A stretch of 54,206 nucleotides of DNA from Gammaproteobacteria bacterium (GTDB lineage: Bacteria; Pseudomonadota; Gammaproteobacteria; Steroidobacterales; Foliamicaceae), in NCBI GenBank assembly GCA_011523505.1, contig WTGP01000029.1, positions 1 to 54,206 on the forward strand, written 5' to 3'. The translations under genes were made by a program, and so were the position numbers. Each line of letters starts with the position of its first letter. Position 1 is the first letter of the stretch. Shown one piece after another: positions 35,840 to 44,167 of this stretch. The notes beneath the pieces are model-generated. The model searched no databases, was not told where the DNA came from, and worked only from the letters and a program-made list of their open reading frames with translations.

Positions 35840-36901
35840 ATGGCTGATCTGGATCGATACACCGCCCTTGCCCTGCAGACCGGCTCGCTGACGGTCAGCG
35901 AGTGCAAGACCCGGGAGGAGGCGCGCGAGTTGATGCGCACGAACCTCAAGCGCACGGCGCGCTCCGTTGCCGGGGGCTGCGCCTTCACGCTCCAGTACAT
36001 AGGGGAAGCTCCACAGCTTGTCGTGCTGCCCGAGTACTCGTTGACGGGCTTCCCGCTGGGCGCGCCGGTCGAACAGTGGCGGCGCAACGCCGCGCTGGAC
36101 CCGAAAGGCGAGGAATACGAGGAACTGTCGAGGATTGCCGCTCGCCATTCCATTTACCTGGCGGGCAATTGCTATGAAACCGACCCGGCTTTTCCCGAGC
36201 TGTTCTTCCAGACCTGCTTTCTCATCGATCCGTCCGGCGAGGTCATATTGCGCTATCGGCGCATGATTTCGCTGAATGCCCCCACGCCCTTCGACGTGTG
36301 GGACGCCTACCTGGACCTGTATGGCGAGGACGGCGTGTTTCCGGTGGCGGACACGCCGCTGGGACGTATCGCCGCGATCGCCTCCGAGGAAATCCTTTAT
36401 CCCGAGATCGCCCGCGCCCACGCCGTGCGCGGCGCGGAAATCTTCGTGCACCCGACCAGCGAGGCGGGCAGCAACCGCAATACCGGCAAGGAACTTGCCA
36501 GGCGCTCGCGGGCGGTGGAGAACATCGCCTACGTCGTGAGCGCCAATTCGGCCTGGCTGGAAAACCTGGCGATCCCGTCCCATTCGACCACGGGCATGTC
36601 CAAGGTGGTGGACTTCGAGGGTCACGTACTGGCCGAAGCGGCCCCGGGCGGCGAAAGCATGGTCGCGCATGCCTGCCTCGACCTTGCGGCCCTGCGCGCC
36701 CGCAGACGCATGGGAGGCATGACCAACACCCTGGCGAGAATGCCGATGCAGGCATTTGCCTCCACCTACGCCCAGCGGGTCATGCGCACCGGCAGAAGCC
36801 TGCTCGATGCGAACGGGAGCGTTCGAAAGCCCGAAGTCGGCGAACTGCGCGCCGGCCTGGCCGCGGACATCGAGCGGCTCGCCAAGGCAGGGCTGCTTTG
36901 A
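35840..36901 (+). CDS. Nitrilase-superfamily protein lacking the usual catalytic Cys and Lys
   Basis: This 353-aa protein has the nitrilase/CN-hydrolase fold. The catalytic Glu region is present (VLPEYSLTGFP, E65). Where the family has a Lys (normally YRK), the sequence is RYRRM (R141), and where the nucleophilic Cys is expected it reads GRIAAIASEEILYPE, with S182 in the Cys position. It may be a pseudoenzyme, a Ser variant or a binding protein. I recall related sequences with ASEEILYPE, so this may be a conserved subfamily. No clear Shine-Dalgarno sequence precedes the ATG. The stop overlaps the dihydroorotase TTG start. Confidence 0.85.
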   Translation: MADLDRYTALALQTGSLTVSECKTREEARELMRTNLKRTARSVAGGCAFTLQYIGEAPQLVVLPEYSLTGFPLGAPVEQWRRNAALDPKGEEYEELSRIAARHSIYLAGNCYETDPAFPELFFQTCFLIDPSGEVILRYRRMISLNAPTPFDVWDAYLDLYGEDGVFPVADTPLGRIAAIASEEILYPEIARAHAVRGAEIFVHPTSEAGSNRNTGKELARRSRAVENIAYVVSANSAWLENLAIPSHSTTGMSKVVDFEGHVLAEAAPGGESMVAHACLDLAALRARRRMGGMTNTLARMPMQAFASTYAQRVMRTGRSLLDANGSVRKPEVGELRAGLAADIERLAKAGLL

Positions 36902-38274
36902 GTTCCACAGCCGCGCAGGGGCGCGGCGACACGGTGATTCGGGGCGCGACCCTGATCAACGAAGGAAGACGGTCCGAGCAGGACGTTCTTATCCGGGGTG
37001 AGCGCATCGAACAGATCGGCGGCTCGCTCCGCGCGCGGGGGCCGGTTACCGAGATCGAGGCGGGGGGCAAATGGCTGCTGCCAGGCCTGATCGACGACCA
37101 GGTGCATTTCCGCGAACCCGGACACGTGCACAAGGGCAACATTGCCAGTGAATCGGCGGCGGCCGTGGCCGGCGGCGTTACCAGCTTCATGGACATGCCC
37201 AATGTCTCGCCCGCCACCGTCACCCGGGAAAGACTCGCGGCCAAGTACGCCGCCGCCAGGGGCCGCGCCCGGGGGAACTACGCGTTCTACCTCGGAGCCA
37301 CCGAAAGCAACCTTGAGGAAATCCAGGCGCTGCAAGGCAGCGAGGCCTGCGGCGTGAAGGTCTTCATGGGCCCCTCGACGGGAGACCTGCTTGTGGAGAA
37401 CCCCCAGGCGCTCGAACTCATATTCGCGAACTGTCCGGTGCTGATCGCCACCCATTGCGAAGACCGAACGCGCATCGAGGAACAACTGGACCGCGCCCGC
37501 CAAGCCTATGGTGAGAACATTCCGGCCGCCGCACATGCTGAAATCCGCGATGCCGAGTGTTGTTACCGCTCTTCCAGCCTGTCCGTGTCACTGGCCAGAA
37601 AGCACGGCGCAAAACTGCATGTACTGCATCTGACCACGGCGAAAGAGCTGGACTTGTTCGAACCTGAGGAAGATCTCGGCGGCGCCGGCAGCGTCACGGC
37701 GGAAGTCTGCGTGCATCACCTGTGGTTTGACCAGGGGGACTACGAGCGCCTGGGACACCGGATCAAGTGCAACCCCTCGATCAAATCCGGCGCCGACCGC
37801 GATGCGTTGCGGCAAGCGCTTGCCGACGGCCGCATCAGCGTGATCGCTACCGATCATGCGCCGCACACCGCCCAGGAAAAGTCGGGCGACTACCTGAGCG
37901 CGCCCGCCGGTCTGCCGCTGGTCCAGCATTCGCTGCTCATGCTGCTGGACCTCGCGCGCGCCGGCCACTTCACGGCGGAGCGTGCGGTAGAGGCGGCCTG
38001 TCATGCACCGGCGCGCCTCTACGGCATCGCCGATCGCGGCTTTCTGCGCGAAGGCTATTTTGCCGATTGCGTCCTGGTGGACCCCGAAGGCGGTCAGAAG
38101 GTGAGTCCCGGCAACCTTCTGTACAAGTGCGGCTGGTCGCCGCTGGAAGGCCATCGCTTCAGCGCACGGATCGACACTACTTTCGTAAACGGCGCGGTCG
38201 CCTGGAAGGACGGCAAACTGTCCGGGCCGCCGTCGGGGCGGGCGTTGGTCTGCAATTCAAGGGGAGATTCATGA
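36898..38274 (+). CDS. Dihydroorotase-type cyclic amidohydrolase
   Basis: This protein of about 458 aa has the amidohydrolase fold: GLIDDQVHFREPG (the first His of the usual HxH replaced by Gln), a carboxylatable Lys in CGVKVFMGPSTG, metal His in ATHCEDR and LHVLHLTT, and the catalytic Asp in ATDHAPHT. I recall the DDQVHFREPG variant from Bacteroidetes-type PyrC, so dihydroorotase activity is likely but another cyclic amide is possible. TTG at 36898 is chosen because it overlaps the upstream TGA (TTGA) and has an AAGGCAGGG Shine-Dalgarno sequence; GTG 36934 is the alternative. It is coupled to the VOC gene downstream. Confidence 0.88.
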   Translation: MSSTAAQGRGDTVIRGATLINEGRRSEQDVLIRGERIEQIGGSLRARGPVTEIEAGGKWLLPGLIDDQVHFREPGHVHKGNIASESAAAVAGGVTSFMDMPNVSPATVTRERLAAKYAAARGRARGNYAFYLGATESNLEEIQALQGSEACGVKVFMGPSTGDLLVENPQALELIFANCPVLIATHCEDRTRIEEQLDRARQAYGENIPAAAHAEIRDAECCYRSSSLSVSLARKHGAKLHVLHLTTAKELDLFEPEEDLGGAGSVTAEVCVHHLWFDQGDYERLGHRIKCNPSIKSGADRDALRQALADGRISVIATDHAPHTAQEKSGDYLSAPAGLPLVQHSLLMLLDLARAGHFTAERAVEAACHAPARLYGIADRGFLREGYFADCVLVDPEGGQKVSPGNLLYKCGWSPLEGHRFSARIDTTFVNGAVAWKDGKLSGPPSGRALVCNSRGDS

Positions 38275-38729
38275 GTACGGTAATCAAGCGGACCACGCTG
38301 GTGGTACGAAGCGTGGAGCGGTCGATGGACTTCTACCGCGATGTCCTGGGATTCAAGGCCGCGTTTGATCAGGAGATCACGATGGCCGGCGCGGGCTACC
38401 CCGCAGCCAGGGCCGGCGACCGGGTCCGGCTGGTGATGATGCAGGGCAAGGACCCCGCCGGAAGCATGATCGGCCTGCTGGAGCACCTCGACCCCAGGCT
38501 GCCCGAGCCGGACGAACGGGCGGTGGGCATCGGCGATTCCGTCATCGTGATGCACACCGAGGACCTGGACCGCGTGCATCGCGAATGCGAGGCCTCGGGC
38601 GCGAGGATTTTCTCCCAGCCCCACGCCTTCACCATTACCGGAGCCGATGGCAAGCCGGCGCAAATGCGGTCGATGACGATATTCGATCCCGACGGCTTCA
38701 TCCTCGAAGTCAACCAGCGACCCGGATAG
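38271..38729 (+). CDS. VOC (glyoxalase/dioxygenase fold) protein
   Basis: This 152-aa protein is of the vicinal oxygen chelate superfamily, with the two paired beta-alpha-beta units: TTLVVRSVERSMDFYRDVLGFKA at the start, DSVIVMHTEDLDRVHRECEASGARI in the middle, and MTIFDPDGFILEVNQ at the end, whose Glu is a usual metal ligand. ATG 38271 overlaps the dihydroorotase stop (ATGA), completing a three-gene coupled operon. Substrates in this family range from methylglyoxal adducts to catechols and antibiotics; the specific role is unknown. Confidence 0.88.
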   Translation: MSTVIKRTTLVVRSVERSMDFYRDVLGFKAAFDQEITMAGAGYPAARAGDRVRLVMMQGKDPAGSMIGLLEHLDPRLPEPDERAVGIGDSVIVMHTEDLDRVHRECEASGARIFSQPHAFTITGADGKPAQMRSMTIFDPDGFILEVNQRPG

Positions 38730-38751
38730 CCGGCTCCCAACGGCGGCGGAC

Positions 38752-38757
38752 TATACT
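38752..38757 (+). promoter_or_regulatory. -10-like element upstream of the carbonic anhydrase gene
   Basis: TATACT matches 5 of 6 bases of a sigma-70 -10 box and lies 29 nt upstream of the ATG at 38787. No good -35 is present at the usual distance, so an activator would be needed. A GGGAG Shine-Dalgarno sequence precedes the start. This suggests that the delta-class anhydrase gene has its own promoter, separate from the VOC operon. Confidence 0.35.
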
Positions 38758-38786
38758 GCCTGTCAGAGTTACTTGGGAGACACTTC

Positions 38787-39623
38787 ATGCGTACACCCCT
38801 GCCTTTGAGTCTGGTCATTGCCCTGCTGATTGCCGGCTGCGCCGGAGAGCCGGAGTCCGAATCCGCCGATCCGGCGCCTGCCGCCGGGACCGCCGCGGAA
38901 GGTCAAGCGGCGCTTTGCCTCGATATGGGCCCGCAGACGCCGCGCGACATCAGCAGCGTCTTCGGTCTGAACATGGAGTCCTTCCCGCTGGCGCCGGAGG
39001 CGGGCGAAATGAACCTGTGCAACCTCCATACGCACACCAACGCGGAGCACAAGGGCCCCGGGTTCAGCATGTTTGTCGGCGATGCGCAAGACGGCGGGTA
39101 CGCCTGCAACGCATCGGCCGATCTCAGCGATGCGGAACTGGCTCCGGCGGAAGGCGCCTACAAGGGCGTGAAGCCCGGCGACACCATCGAGGTGCATTGG
39201 GTGCATACCTCATGCGAGGCGACACCCGGAGAAGGCCTGGGCGCCTGTGTGCCGGAGGGTTGCACCGATCCCCTTCTGCGGGTCGAAGCGCAGGTGTTTC
39301 TGGTCGTGAACGATCCTCAGGCGCTGGATTTCACGACAATGGCCTATGGCGGAAACATGGTCGATGGCCTGCACCAGGCGATGATGATTCCCGCCACGAC
39401 CGGCGAGCCGGTGCTGTTCCGCGGCTCCACCACCGGTCCGTCGTACGACCAGAGCAACTGTTCGCCCGTGCGGGTCACCTGGAGCGTGCGGCCGCAGTGC
39501 GCCAGGCTCGACATCAACTCCCTGCACCGCTGGGCCGAGCAGGGCAACGTGTTCAACGAAACCAAGTCGCACGGCGTGCGGCAACTCGTCACCGCCCCCG
39601 AATTGCTTGCACCGATCACATAG
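38787..39623 (+). CDS. Delta-class carbonic anhydrase, lipoprotein
   Basis: This 278-aa protein has a signal peptide with lipobox LIAGC (Cys18), so it is lipid-anchored outside the cytoplasm. The core motif LCNLHTHTNAEHKGPGF (H81, H83, H88), followed by paired cysteines, is the delta-class carbonic anhydrase signature first described in diatoms. Such an enzyme interconverts CO2 and bicarbonate using zinc. The family also occurs in some marine bacteria (recalled). It would feed periplasmic CO2/HCO3- supply. It follows the VOC gene by 57 nt and is convergent with a TonB receptor gene. Confidence 0.85.
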   Translation: MRTPLPLSLVIALLIAGCAGEPESESADPAPAAGTAAEGQAALCLDMGPQTPRDISSVFGLNMESFPLAPEAGEMNLCNLHTHTNAEHKGPGFSMFVGDAQDGGYACNASADLSDAELAPAEGAYKGVKPGDTIEVHWVHTSCEATPGEGLGACVPEGCTDPLLRVEAQVFLVVNDPQALDFTTMAYGGNMVDGLHQAMMIPATTGEPVLFRGSTTGPSYDQSNCSPVRVTWSVRPQCARLDINSLHRWAEQGNVFNETKSHGVRQLVTAPELLAPIT

Positions 39624-39635
39624 ACCGAGGGCCGG

Positions 39636-42104
39636 CTAGAAGTTATATGTGGCCCGAATCCCGTAGTTCCTCGGAATGGGAGCGGAAACCCGCAGTTCAT
39701 TCTTTATCGGACCGGGAATGAAGGTGAACAGGTCAATGCCCACGACACCCGCCAAGAACTCGTCATGATCCAAAGCGTTCTGCACAAAGGCCTCGACGGT
39801 AATCGTTTCAGTTCGAACGCCGAAACGCACGTTGACCTGGTCGTAGGGCGCCGTCCTCGTGATATTGGAGAAGTCCGTGTAACGGCTTCCCTGGTGCGCC
39901 CAGTCCACACGGCCGTACCAGTTCCAGTCGCCGGTCAGATTGTCCTCGTACTGACCTGAAACAGTCCAGGAGATCCGCGGCGCCGCGGGCAGGGAATTGC
40001 CCTCCACGCCTTCAAAACTGCCGTAAACGTTATTGCAGTCCACGCAGTTGTAGGAATTGATCTCGGTGTCATTGAGACCGTATGTGCCGGCCAGCGTCAG
40101 GTTCTCCGTTGCCTGCCACTGCGCCTCGAACTCGATTCCCCTGAGTGTCGCCTCGCCGGTGTTGAGGACGATGTTGATCAGGTTGGCCACACCGTCGACG
40201 ACGATCGGAACGTTTTGCCCGACCTGGCCATTGAGCCATTTGTCGTAGTACACCGCCAGCGTGGTCCGGGCGCGGCCGCCCAGCCACATGGTCTTCCAGC
40301 CGATTTCGTAGTTGTCGAGCTTTTCTTCTTCGATGTTTATGCCCGCACTCGGCGCCACCGCGCGCAGCGCGTCAATAACGGCCTGGCCCTCGGTGGCCAG
40401 GTCCGCATTGAAGCGGCCGGGGCGATAGCCGCGGGAGAACAGCGCATAAACCATGGCGTTTTCCGCATAGTTGTAGTCCAGGGAGACGCGCGGAGCGAAG
40501 CTGCTGAACGTCGTGCTGAACTCCGAGGGCACCGTGGGCGGATTGCCCCTGCGGTCGCGGCGCGTGTTCTGCCAGATCTCGTCCCGCTGGTAGCGGGCTT
40601 CGACACCCAGGGTCAGTTTCGGCGTGATGTCGTAGTACGCGGCGCCGAACACGGCGGGCGTTTCGGACGCGCGTTCTATGCTGGCCGCAACGAAGGTCGG
40701 CCCCACGACCAGTTGCCCGTACACCGTTCCGCCCGGGGAAAAAGCGTCGGTGAAATTGAAGCCGGCCGTCCAGCGCAGGCGCCGGTCCTGCGGCGACGTA
40801 ACCCGCAACTCCTGGCTCCAGTCCCGCTGCTGGCCTTGCAGCAGCATAGTTCCGTTCGCGTCCGGCCGCACATCGGTCCGGCCCTGGAGGGTGATGAAGA
40901 CGAAGGCCAGCGGATTGGGCCGCGTTCGACCGTCGCGGTAGTTCAGATCGATGATGTTCTGGTTCTTGTCCTTGTGGATCGCCGTCAGAGACGTGAAGGT
41001 ATAACCCGACGAATGATCGAAATCGATCCGCAGGTTGGCCTGGAACGCCTCCCGCTTGAGGCCCACTTCCGGATGGAAGCGGGGATCGAAGGCCGGCCAG
41101 TTCGGGTTCGGATCGAACAGAGTCTTCTCAAGGATCGAATCGATCACCGTATCGGCCGAGAAGATCGCCGGATCCAGCTCGCCCATGCTCGGCAGCTCGC
41201 CACAGACGATTCCGCCCGCGGCGCGGGACCTGGGATTCAGTCCTTCCCGAAGCGGCGCGCTCAACGGATCGCAGGTCCCGTCCGGGTTGGCGCGGCCATT
41301 ATAGGAATCCTGCTTGAGGGCGAATTGCGCGCCATGGAAATCCTCGTCTTCAAAGTAGTTCACGAACAGCTTCGCTTTCAAGTCGGATGTGGGCGTGAAC
41401 AGCACCGATGTCGAAAAGGAGTTGGTTGTGCGTCCCCCGAGGCGTTCGCCCGGTTGGCCGTAGTTGTCGATGTACCCGCCCTGTTTCCAGTGACGGCCGC
41501 TGACGCGGGCCGAAAGCGTGTCCTCGACGATGGGACCCTCCAGCATGACATGCTGTTCGTTCGATCCGAACTCTCCATATTCGGCGGAAACCCGGCCGCG
41601 GAATTCATCGCCGGGTTCCTTCATCACGAAGTTCACGGCGCCGACGAAAGTGGACCGGCCGAAATACGCGCTCTGCGGACCTTTCAGTACTTCTACGCGC
41701 TCCGTATCGACAATGCTGGGCAGGAAAGCGCCGACCACCGGAGCGCCGTCGATGAACAGCAGGCCGCCGGCATTGATGCCCACGTTGCCGTTCAGGTACA
41801 GGCCGCGGAACGTCAGGGAGTTCGAGGACCGGTCATTGCGGGCGCCCGCCTCCCCCGCCTGGTCGGTGAAACTGAAGCTCGGCGTGAACAACTGAAGGTC
41901 GGTCAGCTGCGCCATATCGATGGCTTCCAGTTCGTCGGCGGAAAACGCCGTGACCGCCAGCGGCACTTCCATCAGGTTTTCCTCAACCTTTCGGGCCGTA
42001 ACTACGATTTCTTCCAGCGCAAATTCCTGGGCGATTGCCCCCGCGCCCGGCAGGAATACCAATGAAATTACTGCGGTCACCACCGCAAACGGATTACGCG
42101 TCAT
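39636..42104 (-). CDS. TonB-dependent outer-membrane receptor
   Basis: This 822-aa receptor has a signal peptide (VISLVFLPGAGAIA), a TonB box-like LEEIVVTARKVEENLMEVP, and a plug (SLTFRGLYLN, VEVLKGPQSAYFGRSTFVGAVNFVMKEP). A 22-strand type barrel ends in Phe (GIRATYNF). The TARKVEENLMEVPLAVTAF opening is typical of sphingomonad/gammaproteobacterial receptors for diverse small organics. The ATG at 42104 has GGGAGGGG upstream. It is downstream of a lipase-like gene on the same strand (72 nt). The ligand is unknown. Confidence 0.94.
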   Translation of the reverse strand: MTRNPFAVVTAVISLVFLPGAGAIAQEFALEEIVVTARKVEENLMEVPLAVTAFSADELEAIDMAQLTDLQLFTPSFSFTDQAGEAGARNDRSSNSLTFRGLYLNGNVGINAGGLLFIDGAPVVGAFLPSIVDTERVEVLKGPQSAYFGRSTFVGAVNFVMKEPGDEFRGRVSAEYGEFGSNEQHVMLEGPIVEDTLSARVSGRHWKQGGYIDNYGQPGERLGGRTTNSFSTSVLFTPTSDLKAKLFVNYFEDEDFHGAQFALKQDSYNGRANPDGTCDPLSAPLREGLNPRSRAAGGIVCGELPSMGELDPAIFSADTVIDSILEKTLFDPNPNWPAFDPRFHPEVGLKREAFQANLRIDFDHSSGYTFTSLTAIHKDKNQNIIDLNYRDGRTRPNPLAFVFITLQGRTDVRPDANGTMLLQGQQRDWSQELRVTSPQDRRLRWTAGFNFTDAFSPGGTVYGQLVVGPTFVAASIERASETPAVFGAAYYDITPKLTLGVEARYQRDEIWQNTRRDRRGNPPTVPSEFSTTFSSFAPRVSLDYNYAENAMVYALFSRGYRPGRFNADLATEGQAVIDALRAVAPSAGINIEEEKLDNYEIGWKTMWLGGRARTTLAVYYDKWLNGQVGQNVPIVVDGVANLINIVLNTGEATLRGIEFEAQWQATENLTLAGTYGLNDTEINSYNCVDCNNVYGSFEGVEGNSLPAAPRISWTVSGQYEDNLTGDWNWYGRVDWAHQGSRYTDFSNITRTAPYDQVNVRFGVRTETITVEAFVQNALDHDEFLAGVVGIDLFTFIPGPIKNELRVSAPIPRNYGIRATYNF

Positions 42105-42176
42105 GATAGGTCCCCTCCCTTAAGGAAAATACTATCACGCGCCCTTTGCGGGCTTTCCCCTGCAAATGCAAGCGGA

Positions 42177-42941
42177 TCAGCCGCCGTCCCGTGAGTGGTC
42201 GAATCGGCCGTTGCGCAGGAAGTGCGCCGCCTGCCGCTGAACCTCGCCGTACCAGATGATGGTCGTGTGCGTTGCCGGCACCAGCAGGAAATCCTTCATT
42301 CCGGGCGCCTTCGTCTCGTCCACGGTGACCACCCCGTCACTGGGTTCGGAGGGCGCGCCCGGTATCAGCTTTCTGAGGTTGCGGGTGCCCGCAATGATGC
42401 CCAGTTCGAAATCGGGGGCGTCCAGGCGGCGCGGCACCGATTCTTCGCCGGTTCCCAGTTGCGCCAGCGCATCCGGTTCATACACCTTCCCCAGCGGGCT
42501 GTCGCCCAAAAAGTCGGCAAACCGGCTGCCCTGGTTGGGAGGAGCCAGCATCACCACCCGCTCTAGTCCCTCTATCGACTGTTGCGACAGGTATTGACGG
42601 ACCAGTATTCCTCCCATGGAGTGGGTCACGAAGTGAATCCGCGAAAGACCCTGAGCCGAGCACCGCTCAAGGCCCTCCTCCACCGCTTCGATCGCCAGTG
42701 ATTCGATCGGGTCCGATAGCGAGGGATAGGTGACGTTGGCCACGAAGTAGCCCTGCTCCTCCAGGCTCATTTCCATCGGCTTGAGGAGCAGCGCGAATCC
42801 CGCTATGCCGTGCAGCAGCACGACGCAATGGGTGGGCTCCTCGGGATTGCCGGGACGCTCATCGGCATGGGCAGGCTGGCACGCCAGCGCCAGGAAAGCT
42901 GCGAGCCCAGGCAGGATTGCCGGTCGCAGGACCGGGATCAT
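42177..42941 (-). CDS. Exported lipase-like alpha/beta hydrolase
   Basis: This 254-aa hydrolase has a signal peptide ending around QPAHA. The fold is alpha/beta hydrolase of the lipase class 2/PGAP1-like type: VVLLHGIAGFALLLKPM (oxyanion region), THSMGGILVRQYL (nucleophile Ser), and FLLVPATHTTIIW (catalytic His). The intermediate SDGVVTVDET carries a plausible Asp. It probably hydrolyses ester lipids or polyesters in the periplasm or outside. It is 39 nt downstream of the bicupin gene on the same strand. Confidence 0.88.
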   Translation of the reverse strand: MIPVLRPAILPGLAAFLALACQPAHADERPGNPEEPTHCVVLLHGIAGFALLLKPMEMSLEEQGYFVANVTYPSLSDPIESLAIEAVEEGLERCSAQGLSRIHFVTHSMGGILVRQYLSQQSIEGLERVVMLAPPNQGSRFADFLGDSPLGKVYEPDALAQLGTGEESVPRRLDAPDFELGIIAGTRNLRKLIPGAPSEPSDGVVTVDETKAPGMKDFLLVPATHTTIIWYGEVQRQAAHFLRNGRFDHSRDGG

Positions 42942-42980
42942 GACCGATGAAGCCCGGGACCCCGCCGGGCTCGGCCGGAA

Positions 42981-43886
42981 TCAGTCGTGGTCGTCGTGGT
43001 GAACGTGTTCGTGGTAGTGCGGGTGCTCGAAGTCGTGCGGGTGGTTGTGGCCGTCCTGGGCCCGGATCCACTCGTACAGGTTCCGCTTCTGCCGATACAA
43101 CTGGGCCGCCGCCCGCTCCTGGTTCTCCTCGGGCGTGGTCCACGGATTGAAGTGGAAGTAATTGTGCAACTGCGAGTCCGTCCGCCCGATCGCGATACAG
43201 CCGTACGTGCTCTGGAACGCGCCGTGGTTGATCCATGGCGGGCGCCAGAAATAGCCGCCGGTGGGCAGGTAGCCGAACTGCATCATCCAGGAAGTGCCCC
43301 AGACGTGATAGCCCTCTTCCATGCAGTCGTGGTACGAGATGTTGTCCTGCCAGAAGTTCGGTGTCATGCAGTACATGAACGTGAATCCGTGGGTAAGCGG
43401 ATCAAACTTGAGGACCTTCACGAAGCAGCCCGGCGCCACGGACGGCGACACGTTGGCCGGCCCCCAGACGATGTCTTCCAGCGCGTTGACGCTCACCATC
43501 TTGTGGCGCTCGGCGCGCGGATGGTCCTCGTCGGACTCCACGAAACTCGGCTCGCCGTAGTTGTAGAACATCAGGCAGCGCGCGCCGTTCGGAGCGCTGA
43601 TGGCGGGCATTGAAACGCCGGGCGGCAGCCACACGTAGTGACCGGTCTCGAAGGTCTTGTCTCCAACCTGGAGACTTCCTTCCATGACATAGAGCTCCAT
43701 TTCGGAGTAGCTCATGCCCGGGGGCAGGGAATAACCGGACTCGAATTTCACGACCAGCGAGCAGGCGCCCGTGTCGCTGTCCAGGCTTAGCACCTTGTAG
43801 TGCATGCCCTTGCCGAAACCGGGCAGGGTCATGCGCCGGAAGGGAACGTCGGTTTCTACGTAGGGTTCGATATGTGGACGGCCCAT
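42981..43886 (-). CDS. Bicupin with His-rich C-terminal tail
   Basis: This 301-aa protein carries two cupin units of the DUF4437/ChrR-like type: LPGFGKGMHYKVLSLDSDTGACSLVVKFESGYSLPPG with ELYVMEGSLQVG and GHYVWLPPG in the first; YHVWGTSWMMQFGYLPTGGYFWRPPWINHG in the second. The last 23 residues hold 10 His with Asp and Glu, a likely metal-binding or storage tail. No signal peptide is visible, so it is probably cytoplasmic. It follows a small 86-aa gene by 20 nt. The reaction is unknown; ureidoglycine aminohydrolase is a bicupin too, but the match here is not convincing. Confidence 0.75.
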   Translation of the reverse strand: MGRPHIEPYVETDVPFRRMTLPGFGKGMHYKVLSLDSDTGACSLVVKFESGYSLPPGMSYSEMELYVMEGSLQVGDKTFETGHYVWLPPGVSMPAISAPNGARCLMFYNYGEPSFVESDEDHPRAERHKMVSVNALEDIVWGPANVSPSVAPGCFVKVLKFDPLTHGFTFMYCMTPNFWQDNISYHDCMEEGYHVWGTSWMMQFGYLPTGGYFWRPPWINHGAFQSTYGCIAIGRTDSQLHNYFHFNPWTTPEENQERAAAQLYRQKRNLYEWIRAQDGHNHPHDFEHPHYHEHVHHDDHD

Positions 43887-43906
43887 CTTGATTTGCTCCC
43901 TTATCT

Positions 43907-44167
43907 CTAAAATACGACCTTGAACGGCCGGTCGGGACGGGTGGGAAGTTCGTCATCGGGGATCTGGCGGCGATTGTCGTAGTGAACGTTGAAGCCGCGC
44001 GTCTGGATGCGCTCGAAGAACTTTTCCACCCATACATCACGTTCGTCGGACAGGTCGTCCATGTCCTTGACGATTTGCTGGTAGCGCTTCTCCTGTTCCG
44101 CGCTCTCGTCGCTGATCCACTGCTTCGCCTCGGCGGATTTCTCGTATTCGATCAGATTCTTCGCCAC
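43907..44167 (-). CDS. Small charged protein paired with the bicupin
   Basis: This 86-aa protein of no known family is highly charged and mostly helical (NLIEYEKSAEAKQW, EKRYQQIVKDMDDLSDERDVW), then a conserved-looking tail (RGFNVHYDNRRQIPDDELP). GTG 44167 is chosen because GGGAGG lies 8 nt upstream; an in-frame upstream ATG would add ~80 non-conserved-looking residues. It is upstream of the bicupin gene by 20 nt and divergent from a TonB receptor gene. It may be a small partner subunit; there is no other evidence. Confidence 0.6.
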   Translation of the reverse strand: MAKNLIEYEKSAEAKQWISDESAEQEKRYQQIVKDMDDLSDERDVWVEKFFERIQTRGFNVHYDNRRQIPDDELPTRPDRPFKVVF

